Shown here: positions 14,387-22,377 of the stretch, piece by piece
Position numbering within the stretch: position 1 is the first letter of the stretch
Layout: every line of letters starts with the position of its first letter
DNA from: Fibrobacter succinogenes
Lineage (GTDB): Bacteria > Fibrobacterota > Fibrobacteria > Fibrobacterales > Fibrobacteraceae
Length of the DNA stretch: 37,712 nucleotides
Reading direction: 5' to 3'
Assembly (NCBI GenBank): GCA_902799745.1
Contig: CADCBQ010000029.1
Span: 1 to 37,712, forward strand
The notes under the pieces: generated by a model
Database searches by the model: none
The model's input: the letters and a program-made list of their open reading frames with translations, nothing else
What the model was told of the DNA's origin: nothing
Program-made: the position numbers and the translations under genes

Positions 14387-17092
14387 ATGATGAAAAAGAT
14401 GATTTCATGGATGGGCGCATTGTGCGCTCTGGCAGGTTCTGCTTACGCTGCCTCTGCAACGGTGTGGAGTGCGGCTGATGGAAACGGTACGGTACCTCCG
14501 GTAAACGGATGGTATTCTTACCCCGATGCAAAGGCTACCGCAACTGAAGCGGCTGGCGCAAAGGCTACGCTTACAACGGCGACGGACAAGAGCAAAGTGC
14601 TTACTTTGTCTGTGAGCAAGACTAATGAAAGCAGCGCTGCCGGCATGGGCTTTGCCTGGGCAAAAAGCAACGGGGTGATTTCGCTCGAAGATTATGCGGG
14701 CGTGTGCTTGACCTATACCGCAGAAGTCCCGTTCAGACTGGAATTCAAACAGTCGACCATTAAGGATTACGATTTTTACGGAGCGATGGTTCCGGCTGCG
14801 ACAAAAATGACGACGACCTTTATCGCGTTCGCAGATTTGGAACAGGAAGGCTGGGGTACAGCAAAGGCCTTGGACCTTACCAAGCAACAGGCACTCCAGT
14901 TTGGTTACAAGCAGGCCTTTGTGGCTGACTACGGAACCACGAATACGATTACGGTTTCTGCAGTATGGCTGGGCTCTAATTGTGAACAGCATGCTCCGGA
15001 ACTGGGCACTGGCTATGCCGCTGGTGACGAAGTGATTCTGAACGAAGGCGATACCTTGCACCTTGACCTCACCAAGGTATTTGTCGATGCCGATGAAGAA
15101 GAGCTCACCTATGCGGTAGAAATTGAAGACGCAAAGCTCGTTCTGCTTGCCGATACGCTCTACAAAAAGACCAAGATCCTCAATTTGATGACGAAGTCGA
15201 ATCCGGTGGGTTCTACGGCTGTCACCATTACGGCTACCGATCCTACTAAAAAGTCGGTTGCTTATGAGTTCGCCATTGAAACGGTTGACCGTGAAAACGC
15301 TCCGGTTGCAGTGAACGATACCTATACGGTTAAGGAAGAAACCAAGCTTGCCAAGTCGACCGTTATTACCGGCGTGATGGCAAACGACTACGACCCGGAT
15401 GGCGATGCCTTTACGGCTGAACTCGTTGAACCGACGGCTCACGGAACCTTGACCTTTGACGGAAAGACGGGTGGATTCACTTATACGCCGGAAAAGGATT
15501 TCTTTGGCGAAGATGTGTTTACCTACCAGCTTGTGGAATCCAAGGAAGATGATCCGAAAACGAGTGACGTCGGAACGGTTACGATTAAGGTGACCAATGT
15601 GGATGACCCGCTCACTGTGGTGATTGCCGATTCCACCTTGACTCTCGGCGAAGATTCGTACAAGCTTGGCGATACCCTCGTGGTTGCCGAAGATTTCGAT
15701 CCGGTGTCGGTCATGATTCCGCTTGCAAACCTTCAGTTCGTTGATCCGGATGTCGCTGCTGGCGAAACGGTGCCTGTTAAGGTGAAGTCTAGCGGTATTG
15801 TCAAAGTGGCGTATGCCGAATTCGGTACGGACCATGTGATTGATTTGGAATCGATTAAAGATGCAAACGGTGTTGCCAAGGTGACCGTGTTTGCTGTAGA
15901 CGGTAAGGATACTGCAAGCGTGTTCTTCTACGTGAAGGTGACTCCGGTGGCAGACCCGCCGATTGCCGTGGCTGACGCTTACGAAGTCATGCAGGATACC
16001 GTGAATGAAATTACCGCGAAGAAGGGTGTGCTTGCAAACGACAAGAACCCCGACAACGCAAAGTCCTTGCTCACGGCAGTTCTGGTTGAAGATGGCACGT
16101 ATGGTACGGTCAAACTCGCTGAAGATGGCTCGTTCACCTACGCCGCTCCCGAAGAAGAAGGCGAAGACATGTTTGTCTATGTGGTCGTGAATGCCGAAGG
16201 CGATACTTCTGAACCGGTGATTGTGAACCTGACCATTGTTTACAAGAACAAGGCTCCGTCTATTGTGAAGGGTGTTGCCGATACGGTGGGCACGCGCCTT
16301 GCTGGCCTCAAGGAAGACTTCCTGATTGCCAAGAAGTACACCAAGGCTGAAATTCAGAGTTGGTTCACCGACGATACCGACAAGATTACTGCTCTGACGT
16401 TTACGGCAGTAAGTGAGGACAGCCTGCTTGCTCCGTCGTTCAATAGCGGAAACTTGATGGTGAACTCCGTTCCGGATGCTTGCGGCGAAGCCGAGTTGAT
16501 CGTGATTGCGACGGATACCAAGGGCGCTACGACGAGACTTGTGATTCCGGCTAGCATTGAATGTGTCAACGATAAGCCCAGGGCCAACAAGAGTATCGAT
16601 ACGGTGTATGTTGGTGCCAAGGAAGAAGTGCTCGATACGATCAACTTGAAGAAGCTTGTGTATGACCCGGAAGGAGATACTCTGACATTTACGGTGACGT
16701 CGAAGGCTGCCGAAAAGGTGCTTGAATGGGAAGTCAAGGACAGCATCATGATTGTGAAGTCGAAATCCGGCCAGAAGCACGATGTTGGCTCGGTCTTCCA
16801 GTTCACCCTTATTGCAAAGGATGGTGCAGATTCTTGTTCCAACATCATCCGCCTGATTTTGGCTAATGATCCGAAGACCTCTATTGGCCCGACGATTGCT
16901 GCCGCTCCGAAGGCCAGCTGGCAGAGCGCAATCCTTGCTAACCGCGGTGCTGTGGCACTGTTCGATATGCAGGGCCGCGTGATGTGGAAGGCCAAGCTCC
17001 CGGTGTCTGAGGCTCAGGTCCGCGCCGCTGCCGCTCAGGTACAGGGCAGAAAGATCCTGCAAGTGAACAAGCAGAGTTGGACGATTAAATAG
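14387..17092 (+). CDS. Secreted cadherin/Ig-like repeat surface protein
   Basis: A 901-residue exported protein. Signal peptide MMKKMISWMGALCALAGSAYA. The N-terminal ~180 residues form a Trp/Gly-rich module of the kind placed before carbohydrate-related domains. Tandem Ig/cadherin-like domains follow (Big_9/Cadherin_5 type): APVAVNDTYTVKEET...GVMANDYDPDGD...GTLTF..GGFTYTPEKDFFGEDVFTYQL, and a second PPIAVADAYEVMQDT...GVLANDKNPDN...GTVKLAEDGSFTYAAP. The last ~70 residues (VALFDMQGRVMWKAKLP...GRKILQVN) resemble a C-terminal secretion/sorting module. Calcium-binding adhesion or a scaffold role is possible; no catalytic domain is seen. The frame is open to a TTG at 14363, but GAGAGG six nt before the ATG at 14387 fixes the start. 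Confidence 0.8.
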   Translation: MMKKMISWMGALCALAGSAYAASATVWSAADGNGTVPPVNGWYSYPDAKATATEAAGAKATLTTATDKSKVLTLSVSKTNESSAAGMGFAWAKSNGVISLEDYAGVCLTYTAEVPFRLEFKQSTIKDYDFYGAMVPAATKMTTTFIAFADLEQEGWGTAKALDLTKQQALQFGYKQAFVADYGTTNTITVSAVWLGSNCEQHAPELGTGYAAGDEVILNEGDTLHLDLTKVFVDADEEELTYAVEIEDAKLVLLADTLYKKTKILNLMTKSNPVGSTAVTITATDPTKKSVAYEFAIETVDRENAPVAVNDTYTVKEETKLAKSTVITGVMANDYDPDGDAFTAELVEPTAHGTLTFDGKTGGFTYTPEKDFFGEDVFTYQLVESKEDDPKTSDVGTVTIKVTNVDDPLTVVIADSTLTLGEDSYKLGDTLVVAEDFDPVSVMIPLANLQFVDPDVAAGETVPVKVKSSGIVKVAYAEFGTDHVIDLESIKDANGVAKVTVFAVDGKDTASVFFYVKVTPVADPPIAVADAYEVMQDTVNEITAKKGVLANDKNPDNAKSLLTAVLVEDGTYGTVKLAEDGSFTYAAPEEEGEDMFVYVVVNAEGDTSEPVIVNLTIVYKNKAPSIVKGVADTVGTRLAGLKEDFLIAKKYTKAEIQSWFTDDTDKITALTFTAVSEDSLLAPSFNSGNLMVNSVPDACGEAELIVIATDTKGATTRLVIPASIECVNDKPRANKSIDTVYVGAKEEVLDTINLKKLVYDPEGDTLTFTVTSKAAEKVLEWEVKDSIMIVKSKSGQKHDVGSVFQFTLIAKDGADSCSNIIRLILANDPKTSIGPTIAAAPKASWQSAILANRGAVALFDMQGRVMWKAKLPVSEAQVRAAAAQVQGRKILQVNKQSWTIK

Positions 17093-17107
17093 ACTTTGGT
17101 TAACAAG

Positions 17108-17135
17108 AAAAGCCCCGCAGAAGCGGGGCTTTTTT
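17108..17135. terminator. Bidirectional intrinsic terminator
   Basis: AAGCCCCGC / GCGGGGCTT stem with an AGAA loop, followed by T-run on the plus strand and preceded by an A-run. It serves the cadherin-like gene and the converging ackA. Confidence 0.9.
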
Positions 17136-17151
17136 AATGCATTAAAATCGC

Positions 17152-18324
17152 TTACTTCACCAAAGCTTCGGTGTCGAGAGCGATGAGTAACTCTTCGTTG
17201 GTGGCGACGACCATAGCGGTCGGGGTGCCGTCCTTGCTGATGATGTGGCCAGAGTTCTTGCCGTTGTCTTCGTTGCGGGCTTCGTCGATCTGGTAGCCGA
17301 GAATCTTGAGGTTGTCCATCGCCATCTTGCGGACGAGCTTGCTGTTCTCGCCGATACCACCGGTGAACACGAGGGCGTCAATACGCGGAAGAGCCATGGC
17401 GATGCCGCCGATTTCACGGGTGAGCCTGTAGGCGAATGTTTCGAGAGCAATCTGGGCTCCCACGTGGCCTTCGCTTGCGGCCTGCGTCAAGGTGCGCATG
17501 TCGTTAGAAAGACCGGAGAGGCCGAGCAAACCGGATTCCTTGTTTACAAGCTTGTCGAGGCGGTCGATGTCGTAGCCGTATTTCTTGCTGATGAAGAAGA
17601 GGATGGCCGGGTCGATGGAACCAGAGCGGGTACCCATGATCAGGCCTTCGAGCGGAGTGAAACCCATGGTGGTGTCGGCGCACTTGCCGTTCAAAATGGC
17701 GGAGCAGCTGGAGCCGTTGCCGAGGTGAGCGGTAATGAGGCAGGTTTCTTCGGGCTTCTTGCCAAGGATACGGCAGGCTTCGGCAGTCACAAAACGGTGG
17801 CTGGTGCCGTGGGCGCCGTAACGGCGGATGCCATCTTCTTCATAGAACTTGTAGGGGATGCCGTAGAGGTAGGCCTTGCGCGGCATGGTCTGGTGGAAGG
17901 CGGTGTCGAACACGGCGACCTGCGGGAGCGTCGGGAAGAACTTGGTGGCGCATTCCATACCGGTGGCGTGAGCCGGTTCATGCAGCGGGGCAAACAGAGT
18001 GATGCTACGGATGTAGTCGATGACTTCCTGCGTGACGCGTTCGCTCTTGATGTACTTACCGCCATGCACCACGCGGTGGCCGATAGCTTCGATGGTGTCG
18101 ATGAGCTTCTGTTCGGCGAGGAACTTCTGGACTTCGGCGACGGCTTCGGCATGAGTGGGGCAATCGAAGTTGAAATCGATGTTGCCGTTCGGGCCCTTGG
18201 CCTTGACGTGGCCATTCACGCCGATGTTTTCGACGAGGCCGCTGGAGATGGATTCTTTGGTCTGGGTGTCGATAACGGCGAACTTGACCGAGGAGCTGCC
18301 GCAATTAAGAACGAGTACGCGCAT
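17152..18324 (-). CDS. ackA: Acetate kinase
   Basis: A 390-residue enzyme converting acetyl phosphate and ADP to acetate and ATP, the substrate-level phosphorylation step of acetate fermentation. Family motifs: N-terminal VLVLNCGSSSVKF, signature TCLITAHLGNGSS, the DTTMGFTPLEGLIMGTRSG loop, and VFTGGIGENS. Slightly shorter than the ~400-residue norm, but all catalytic blocks are present. AAGGT lies 9 nt before the ATG. No pta gene is adjacent, so the phosphotransacetylase must be elsewhere. Confidence 0.96.
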   Translation of the reverse strand: MRVLVLNCGSSSVKFAVIDTQTKESISSGLVENIGVNGHVKAKGPNGNIDFNFDCPTHAEAVAEVQKFLAEQKLIDTIEAIGHRVVHGGKYIKSERVTQEVIDYIRSITLFAPLHEPAHATGMECATKFFPTLPQVAVFDTAFHQTMPRKAYLYGIPYKFYEEDGIRRYGAHGTSHRFVTAEACRILGKKPEETCLITAHLGNGSSCSAILNGKCADTTMGFTPLEGLIMGTRSGSIDPAILFFISKKYGYDIDRLDKLVNKESGLLGLSGLSNDMRTLTQAASEGHVGAQIALETFAYRLTREIGGIAMALPRIDALVFTGGIGENSKLVRKMAMDNLKILGYQIDEARNEDNGKNSGHIISKDGTPTAMVVATNEELLIALDTEALVK

Positions 18325-18421
18325 ATTAAAAACCTTGGTAATTGATTATGGGAAAAAAATAGCATTTTAGGGGGCCGCTGGCTTTGGGGGCGGGAAAAAT
18401 GGCCGTTTTGGGCCGACTTTG

Positions 18422-18462
18422 AAAAATTGCCTAAAATAGGTTGCCTATTTTAGGCAATTTTT
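18422..18462. repeat. Perfect palindrome with 19-bp arms
   Basis: AAAAATTGCCTAAAATAGG, TTG loop, then the exact reverse complement. It lies between the divergent ackA and AAA+ ATPase genes, just upstream of TATATT (18465-18470) before the ATPase start. It could be an operator, a cruciform, a small mobile-element remnant, or an RNA hairpin if transcribed. Confidence 0.85.
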
Positions 18463-18486
18463 GTATATTAGTATAGAGAGGTCTTT

Positions 18487-19617
18487 ATGCAAGAAAATCC
18501 GTTCATTGTCAAAGGGTATAAATCGCCGGCCTATTTCTGCGACAGAGATGACGAAACTGCCGCTATTATATTGAATATTCAGAACGGTGCCGATACGACA
18601 CTGGTCTCTCCGCGTAAGTACGGAAAGACGGGATTGATTTTGCATACCTTTGCCGAAATGAAGCGTCGGCGCCTGAATTACGAAACTCTCTATGTTGACA
18701 TATTCGCGACGTTGACCTTGGAAGATTTTACCAAGACCCTGGCAGAAGCCATCCTGATCAAATTTCCTGAAAAGACATCTATTGGCAAAGGGTTCGTAAC
18801 TTTTTTGAAGACGCTTCGCCCCACGCTTACTTATGATTCCATTTCGGGTTCGCCGCAGTTGCAGTTTAACTACGGAACCGTTTCGGAAAAGGAATGGACT
18901 CTCAAAAGTCTGCTTGAATTTTTGAATACCCGCGAAAAGCCGGTTGTGTTGGCGTTTGACGAATTCCAACAAATTACGGAGTATCCCGAAAAGACAGCCG
19001 AAGCCTTGCTTAGAACTTATACGCAGTCTATGCAAAACATTCGTTTTATATTCTGTGGCAGTAAGAAGAAGTTGATGGCCGAAATGTTTACAAGTGCGGG
19101 TCGTCCGTTCTTTTCTAGCACCAAACTGCTGACACTTGGAAAAATCGATTCCGATAAGTATGCTGAATTTATTCGGGGCCATTTTTCCGAGGTGGGAAGA
19201 ACGATTGATGCCGGTGTTGTTGATTGGATTTTGGAGTGGACGCGTCGCCACACATTTTATACCCAGACCCTTTGCAACGAAGTGTTTGCTGTCGGTGGCA
19301 ACGTGACTATTGATGTGGTGAAAAATGCCGCAAACAGGATTCTAGAAAGAGAATCCGATTATTTTTTGCAGTACCGAGAACTCCTTACTCGTCAGCAGTG
19401 GTTGCTTTTGGTGGCCGTTGCAAAAGAAGGTAGCGTGAGTAAGCTGACATCAACCGTGTTTTTGAAGAAATACAACATTGGTAGCTCCACGAACGCTCGC
19501 CGTGCGGCAGAATCCTTGCAAGAAAAGGAATTGTTGTTGACGCTTGAATCCAAAGAAAAACAGGAATACCAAGTTTATGATGTATTCCTGTCTCGCTGGC
19601 TGGAACGGGAGTTTTAA
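18487..19617 (+). CDS. AAA+ ATPase of the archaeal-ATPase (ATPase_2) type
   Basis: A 376-residue STAND/AAA+-like ATPase. N-terminus NPFIVKGYKSPAYFCDRDDE is the characteristic leader of this group. Walker A is the variant SPRKYGKTGL (residues 41-50), Walker B PVVLAFDEFQ (about 154-163), and a sensor-like FIFCGSKKKLM follows. The C-terminal part (LTRQQWLLLVAVAKEG...) looks like a winged helix. Such genes are scattered singly in Bacteroidetes and Fibrobacter genomes; their function is unclear, with mobile or stress roles proposed. The 5' region holds the 19-bp palindrome. GAGAGG before the ATG supports the start. Confidence 0.75.
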   Translation: MQENPFIVKGYKSPAYFCDRDDETAAIILNIQNGADTTLVSPRKYGKTGLILHTFAEMKRRRLNYETLYVDIFATLTLEDFTKTLAEAILIKFPEKTSIGKGFVTFLKTLRPTLTYDSISGSPQLQFNYGTVSEKEWTLKSLLEFLNTREKPVVLAFDEFQQITEYPEKTAEALLRTYTQSMQNIRFIFCGSKKKLMAEMFTSAGRPFFSSTKLLTLGKIDSDKYAEFIRGHFSEVGRTIDAGVVDWILEWTRRHTFYTQTLCNEVFAVGGNVTIDVVKNAANRILERESDYFLQYRELLTRQQWLLLVAVAKEGSVSKLTSTVFLKKYNIGSSTNARRAAESLQEKELLLTLESKEKQEYQVYDVFLSRWLEREF

Positions 19618-19633
19618 GGAACTGTAGGATTTC

Positions 19634-19641
19634 TAAATTTA
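19634..19641 (+). promoter_or_regulatory. -10-like octamer TAAATTTA; decides start of PAP2 gene
   Basis: TAAATTTA overlaps the first in-frame ATG (19641) but lies exactly 5 nt before the second ATG (19647), the spacing seen at the other leaderless genes. This favours 19647. Confidence 0.45.
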
Positions 19642-19646
19642 TGCAA

Positions 19647-20192
19647 ATGTTCAAGAAAATTGCAGAGTTTGACAACCGGGTTTCGGTCTATTGGACGAAC
19701 CGGCATTTTTCCGCGAAGACGACGAAGTTTCTCAAGTTTTATGTGCGTCTGGGTGACGGCTACATTTGGGGAATTTTTGCGCTGTTTGTTTTTTTGCAGT
19801 TGGGGTGGTCCAATTTTTGGCCGATTTTGGCGCAAGCGCTGGTGGCGTTGGTAGTTTCACTTGTTCTGTACGAGGGCGTAAAACTTAGCACAAAGCGTCC
19901 GAGGCCTTTTGCGGCGAATCCACAGATTAAGGCGGAGGTCCCGCCGCTCGACAAGTACAGTTTTCCGTCGGGACACACGATGAACAACTTGGCGGTGGCC
20001 TCGGCGGTGTTCTATGCGGTGCCGCAGTACGGCTGGATCATGATGCTCTTGCCGCTCACATGGGGGCTTTTACGCGTGTATTTTGGCGTGCATTGGCTCA
20101 CGGATATTATTTGCGGATTCCTGCTGGGTGTCTTGAGCTTTGCGATTGCACATGTGATCTGGATTCCGGTCTCGGGAATGCTCGGGATTTAA
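19647..20192 (+). CDS. PAP2-family membrane phosphatase
   Basis: A 181-residue inner-membrane phosphatase acting on lipid phosphates such as phosphatidate or undecaprenyl pyrophosphate. The three PAP2 motifs are visible: KLSTKRPRPF, YSFPSGHTMNN, and RVYFGVHWLTDIICG with the catalytic His. Five or six membrane segments surround them. The frame also allows an ATG two codons upstream (19641). The promoter octamer favours 19647. It follows the AAA+ gene by about 30 bp in the same direction but probably has its own promoter. Confidence 0.85.
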   Translation: MFKKIAEFDNRVSVYWTNRHFSAKTTKFLKFYVRLGDGYIWGIFALFVFLQLGWSNFWPILAQALVALVVSLVLYEGVKLSTKRPRPFAANPQIKAEVPPLDKYSFPSGHTMNNLAVASAVFYAVPQYGWIMMLLPLTWGLLRVYFGVHWLTDIICGFLLGVLSFAIAHVIWIPVSGMLGI

Positions 20193-20199
20193 CTAGGGT

Positions 20200-20239
20200 G
20201 TCATCCTGAGCGACCCCTGTATGGGGGAGTCGAAGGATC
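20200..20239. repeat. GTCATCCTGAGCG...AGTCGAAGGATC dispersed palindromic repeat
   Basis: Copy 1 of a repeat also found inverted at 33950-33985 with a different spacer. Here it forms the 5' region of the next gene, and its AAGGA serves as the ribosome binding site about 8 nt before the ATG at 20246. Confidence 0.7.
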
Positions 20240-20245
20240 TAAAAG

Positions 20246-20920
20246 ATGAAAGATTTTATAAAAGCTTCCGATTTCTTCGCTTCGCTTGCACCTGATGAGC
20301 GCGTGTTCCTGTTGGTGCGCCACGGTGAACGAAACCATATTACGCCTAATGATCCTGACTTTGGTGCGCACGTGGGCCTTACGGAGCGTGGGCGCGAGCA
20401 GGCCCTGTCGCTTGGCAAGTGCATTCCTGCCGAGGGCGATATCTGCTTTTATTCTAGCCCGGTGGGTCGCTGTGTTGAAACGGCTGAATTCATAGGCAAG
20501 GGCCGTGGCGTTGAAAATCCGCATATCGAAAAGCTCGATTGCTTGGCGGAATACTTTGTTCAAGATTACGATGAATATACCAAGGTGTTGCGCGCCGGAT
20601 TTTACGAAGGTATTTGTGAATGGCTAAAAAATGAGGCCGCAGGTAACCCGCGTGGCGATAAAGAAGCTTTTGCGCCGCTGCCTGCGCGCTCCGAAGAAAT
20701 GCTTTCGATGATGCTCGAAAAGGGTAGCGCCCGTTTCAACATTTTTGCGACGCATGATGCTTGGGTGGTTCCGTGCCTCACGCACTTTTGCAAGATGCAG
20801 TTTTCGCCGCAGTGCTGGATGAACTTTTTGACCGGCATGGCCGTGGTTACTGACGCGCAGAAGGATGTGAAGCGGATTGTGCCCGTGACAGGCCTAGATA
20901 CCGGCTGGCTGGAATTTTAG
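20246..20920 (+). CDS. Histidine phosphatase family protein
   Basis: A 224-residue cytoplasmic phosphatase of the phosphoglycerate-mutase-like superfamily. The catalytic phospho-His motif is LVRHGERN (residues 29-36), with the family's second Arg in SSPVGRCVETAEF and the second His in IFATHDAWVVP. The YEGICEWLKNEA region forms the acidic cap. The substrate cannot be read from sequence. No signal peptide is seen. The start follows the repeat-derived AAGGA. Directly downstream lie the sulfur operator and promoter. Confidence 0.85.
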   Translation: MKDFIKASDFFASLAPDERVFLLVRHGERNHITPNDPDFGAHVGLTERGREQALSLGKCIPAEGDICFYSSPVGRCVETAEFIGKGRGVENPHIEKLDCLAEYFVQDYDEYTKVLRAGFYEGICEWLKNEAAGNPRGDKEAFAPLPARSEEMLSMMLEKGSARFNIFATHDAWVVPCLTHFCKMQFSPQCWMNFLTGMAVVTDAQKDVKRIVPVTGLDTGWLEF

Positions 20921-20922
20921 GC

Positions 20923-20962
20923 TTATAGCAAAAACCTATAACAAACCAAAGAAAAATAGTAT
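20923..20962 (+). promoter_or_regulatory. Sulfur-operon operator module, copy 1
   Basis: The inverted repeat TTATAG-N7-CTATAA (20923-20941) contains TAG-N7-CTA, i.e. the T-N11-A form typical of LysR-type regulator boxes. It continues as CAAAC and then AATAGTAT at 20955-20962. The same elements with the same 32-bp internal spacing recur at 33998-34037 before metY. The centre lies about 87 bp upstream of the predicted start site. Confidence 0.7.
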
Positions 20963-20983
20963 AACCAAATAGCCCATTTTTGG

Positions 20984-21012
20984 TTGACAGCGTTATTGTT
21001 TTTGTCTATATT
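20984..21012 (+). promoter_or_regulatory. Sigma-70-type promoter of the mccB-mccA operon
   Basis: TTGACA (20984-20989), 17-nt spacer, TATATT (21007-21012). The predicted transcription start is near 21019, giving a leader of about 197 nt. Confidence 0.85.
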
Positions 21013-21042
21013 ATCCCTACGTAAATGATAGGAAAATAAGGA

Positions 21043-21105
21043 ATGACTCAAAACTTGATGAACATGTGTTGTTGCTGTTGGGGTCGATGTCGAACGGGCG
21101 ACTAG
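21043..21105 (+). CDS. Cysteine-rich leader peptide (MTQNLMNM-CCCC-WGRCRTGD)
   Basis: A 20-codon open frame in the mccB leader. Codons 9-12 are four consecutive Cys codons (TGT TGT TGC TGT, 21067-21078), and codon 16 is a further Cys. AGGA at 21030-21033 gives an upstream Shine-Dalgarno (a second AAGGA abuts the ATG). The stop (21103-21105) lies just after the 5' antiterminator arm. I interpret it as a sensor peptide: low Cys-tRNA stalls the ribosome at the Cys run and leaves 21091-21098 free to form an antiterminator; normal translation covers that arm. The gene order and stems fit, but it has not been tested. Confidence 0.85.
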   Translation: MTQNLMNMCCCCWGRCRTGD

Positions 21106-21140
21106 TTTTTAGGCTTTTATCTAAAACAGAATCCCGCTCG
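21091..21140 (+). promoter_or_regulatory. Candidate antiterminator stem of the cysteine attenuator
   Basis: CGAACGGG (21091-21098) can pair with CCCGCTCG (21133-21140), 7 of 8 pairs, enclosing a local hairpin (GTTTTTAG / CTAAAAC). The 3' arm is the 5' half of the terminator, so the two structures are mutually exclusive. Confidence 0.7.
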
Positions 21141-21167
21141 GCTGTGTCTCCGGAGCGGGATTTTTTT
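21131..21167 (+). terminator. Attenuator terminator upstream of mccB
   Basis: ATCCCGCTC (21131-21139) pairs with GAGCGGGAT (21153-21161), followed by seven T. It lies between leader peptide and mccB, as expected for a conditional terminator. Confidence 0.88.
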
Positions 21168-21215
21168 ATTCGAGTTTAAACAATAAAAGGCGCATGGCGC
21201 TAAAGGACTTCAAAA

Positions 21216-22376
21216 ATGTCAACTTCTAAATATATCGAAACGAAACTCATTCACGGCGGCATCGATGGCGACAAGGTCACGGGAGCTGTCAACGTTCCTA
21301 TCTATCAGACTTCTACCTATAAGCAGGCGGGTCTCGGCGAAAATACCGGTTGGGAATATTCCCGCACGGGAAACCCCACGCGTGCAGCTCTCGAAGCGCT
21401 GATTGCTGACCTCGAAGGCGGTGTAGCAGGCTTTGCTTTCGGTAGCGGCATGGCTGCAACCTCTACGGTGCTTTCGCTTTTTAAGCAGGGCGATCGCATT
21501 ATTATCTCGAGCAATGTTTATGGCGGAACCTTCCGCGTTTTGGACAAGGTATTCAAGAACCTCGGCGTTACCTATTCTATCGAAGATACCACCGACTTGG
21601 CGACGCTCGATACCAAAGTGACGCCCGATGTGAAGGCCTTCTTTATCGAAAGCCCGGCAAACCCGCTCCTGACCGTGACGGACTTGGCTGGCGTCGCTGC
21701 CATCGCCAAGAAGCACGGAATTTTGACCATTGTCGACAACACCTTCATGACTCCTTATTTGCAGCGTCCGCTGGAACTTGGCGCCGACATCGTGGTGCAT
21801 TCTGCGACCAAGTACTTGGGCGGCCATAGCGATGTGGTGGCTGGCCTTGCAGTGACCAACAATAAAGAAATCGCAGAAAAGCTCGCATTCAATCAGAATG
21901 CCGTGGGTGCGGTGCTCGGCCCCTTTGATTCCTTCCTCTTGATTCGCGGTATCAAAACGCTTGGCGTGCGCCTCGATCGCCATACCGAAAATGCGGAACG
22001 CATTGCTCGCTACCTGGAACAGCATGAAGCCGTAAAGCATGTTTATTATCCGGGCCTTCCGACCGCTCAGGGTTACGAAATCAACAAGAAGCAGGCCAAG
22101 AACGGCGGCGCCATGATTTCGTTCGAACTGTACGAAGGTTACGACATCAAGAAATTCTTCAAGGCTCTGCAACTGATTTCTCTCGCCGAAAGTTTGGGCG
22201 GCGTCGAAAGCCTCGTATGCCATCCGGCTACCATGACCCACGCCTCTATTCCGAAGGAAATTCGCGAGAAGGTGGGTATTACCGACGGACTCATTCGTTT
22301 GTCTGTAGGTATCGAAAAAGTCGATGACATTATCTTGGATTTGAACGCCGGCATCAACGCCGCGAAGGAAGCATAA
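21216..22376 (+). CDS. mccB: Cystathionine gamma-lyase-type PLP enzyme
   Basis: A 386-residue Cys/Met-metabolism PLP enzyme. The opening [31 protein letters not shown] closely resembles Bacillus MccB. Other family features: YSRTGNPTR, the substrate/PLP loop GSGMAA, the ESPANPLL segment, DNTF with the PLP-nitrogen Asp, and [14 protein letters not shown] with the Schiff-base Lys. MccB cleaves cystathionine to cysteine; cystathionine gamma-synthase (MetB) cannot be excluded from sequence alone. The neighbour is MccA-like, only 1 nt downstream, which favours reverse trans-sulfuration from homocysteine to cysteine. That matches control by a Cys-codon leader. AAAGGA precedes the ATG. Confidence 0.85.
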   Translation: MSTSKYIETKLIHGGIDGDKVTGAVNVPIYQTSTYKQAGLGENTGWEYSRTGNPTRAALEALIADLEGGVAGFAFGSGMAATSTVLSLFKQGDRIIISSNVYGGTFRVLDKVFKNLGVTYSIEDTTDLATLDTKVTPDVKAFFIESPANPLLTVTDLAGVAAIAKKHGILTIVDNTFMTPYLQRPLELGADIVVHSATKYLGGHSDVVAGLAVTNNKEIAEKLAFNQNAVGAVLGPFDSFLLIRGIKTLGVRLDRHTENAERIARYLEQHEAVKHVYYPGLPTAQGYEINKKQAKNGGAMISFELYEGYDIKKFFKALQLISLAESLGGVESLVCHPATMTHASIPKEIREKVGITDGLIRLSVGIEKVDDIILDLNAGINAAKEA

Positions 22377-22377
22377 T

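Noticed and set aside
14405..17062. Long open frame of 885 codons on the minus strand
   Set aside because: It is the antisense shadow of the cadherin-like gene; the His/Arg/Asn-rich translation has no domain logic, signal peptide or ribosome binding site.
21216..22376. Assignment as cystathionine gamma-synthase (metB) only
   Set aside because: Not excluded, but the MccB-like N-terminus, MccA-like neighbour and Cys leader favour the lyase.
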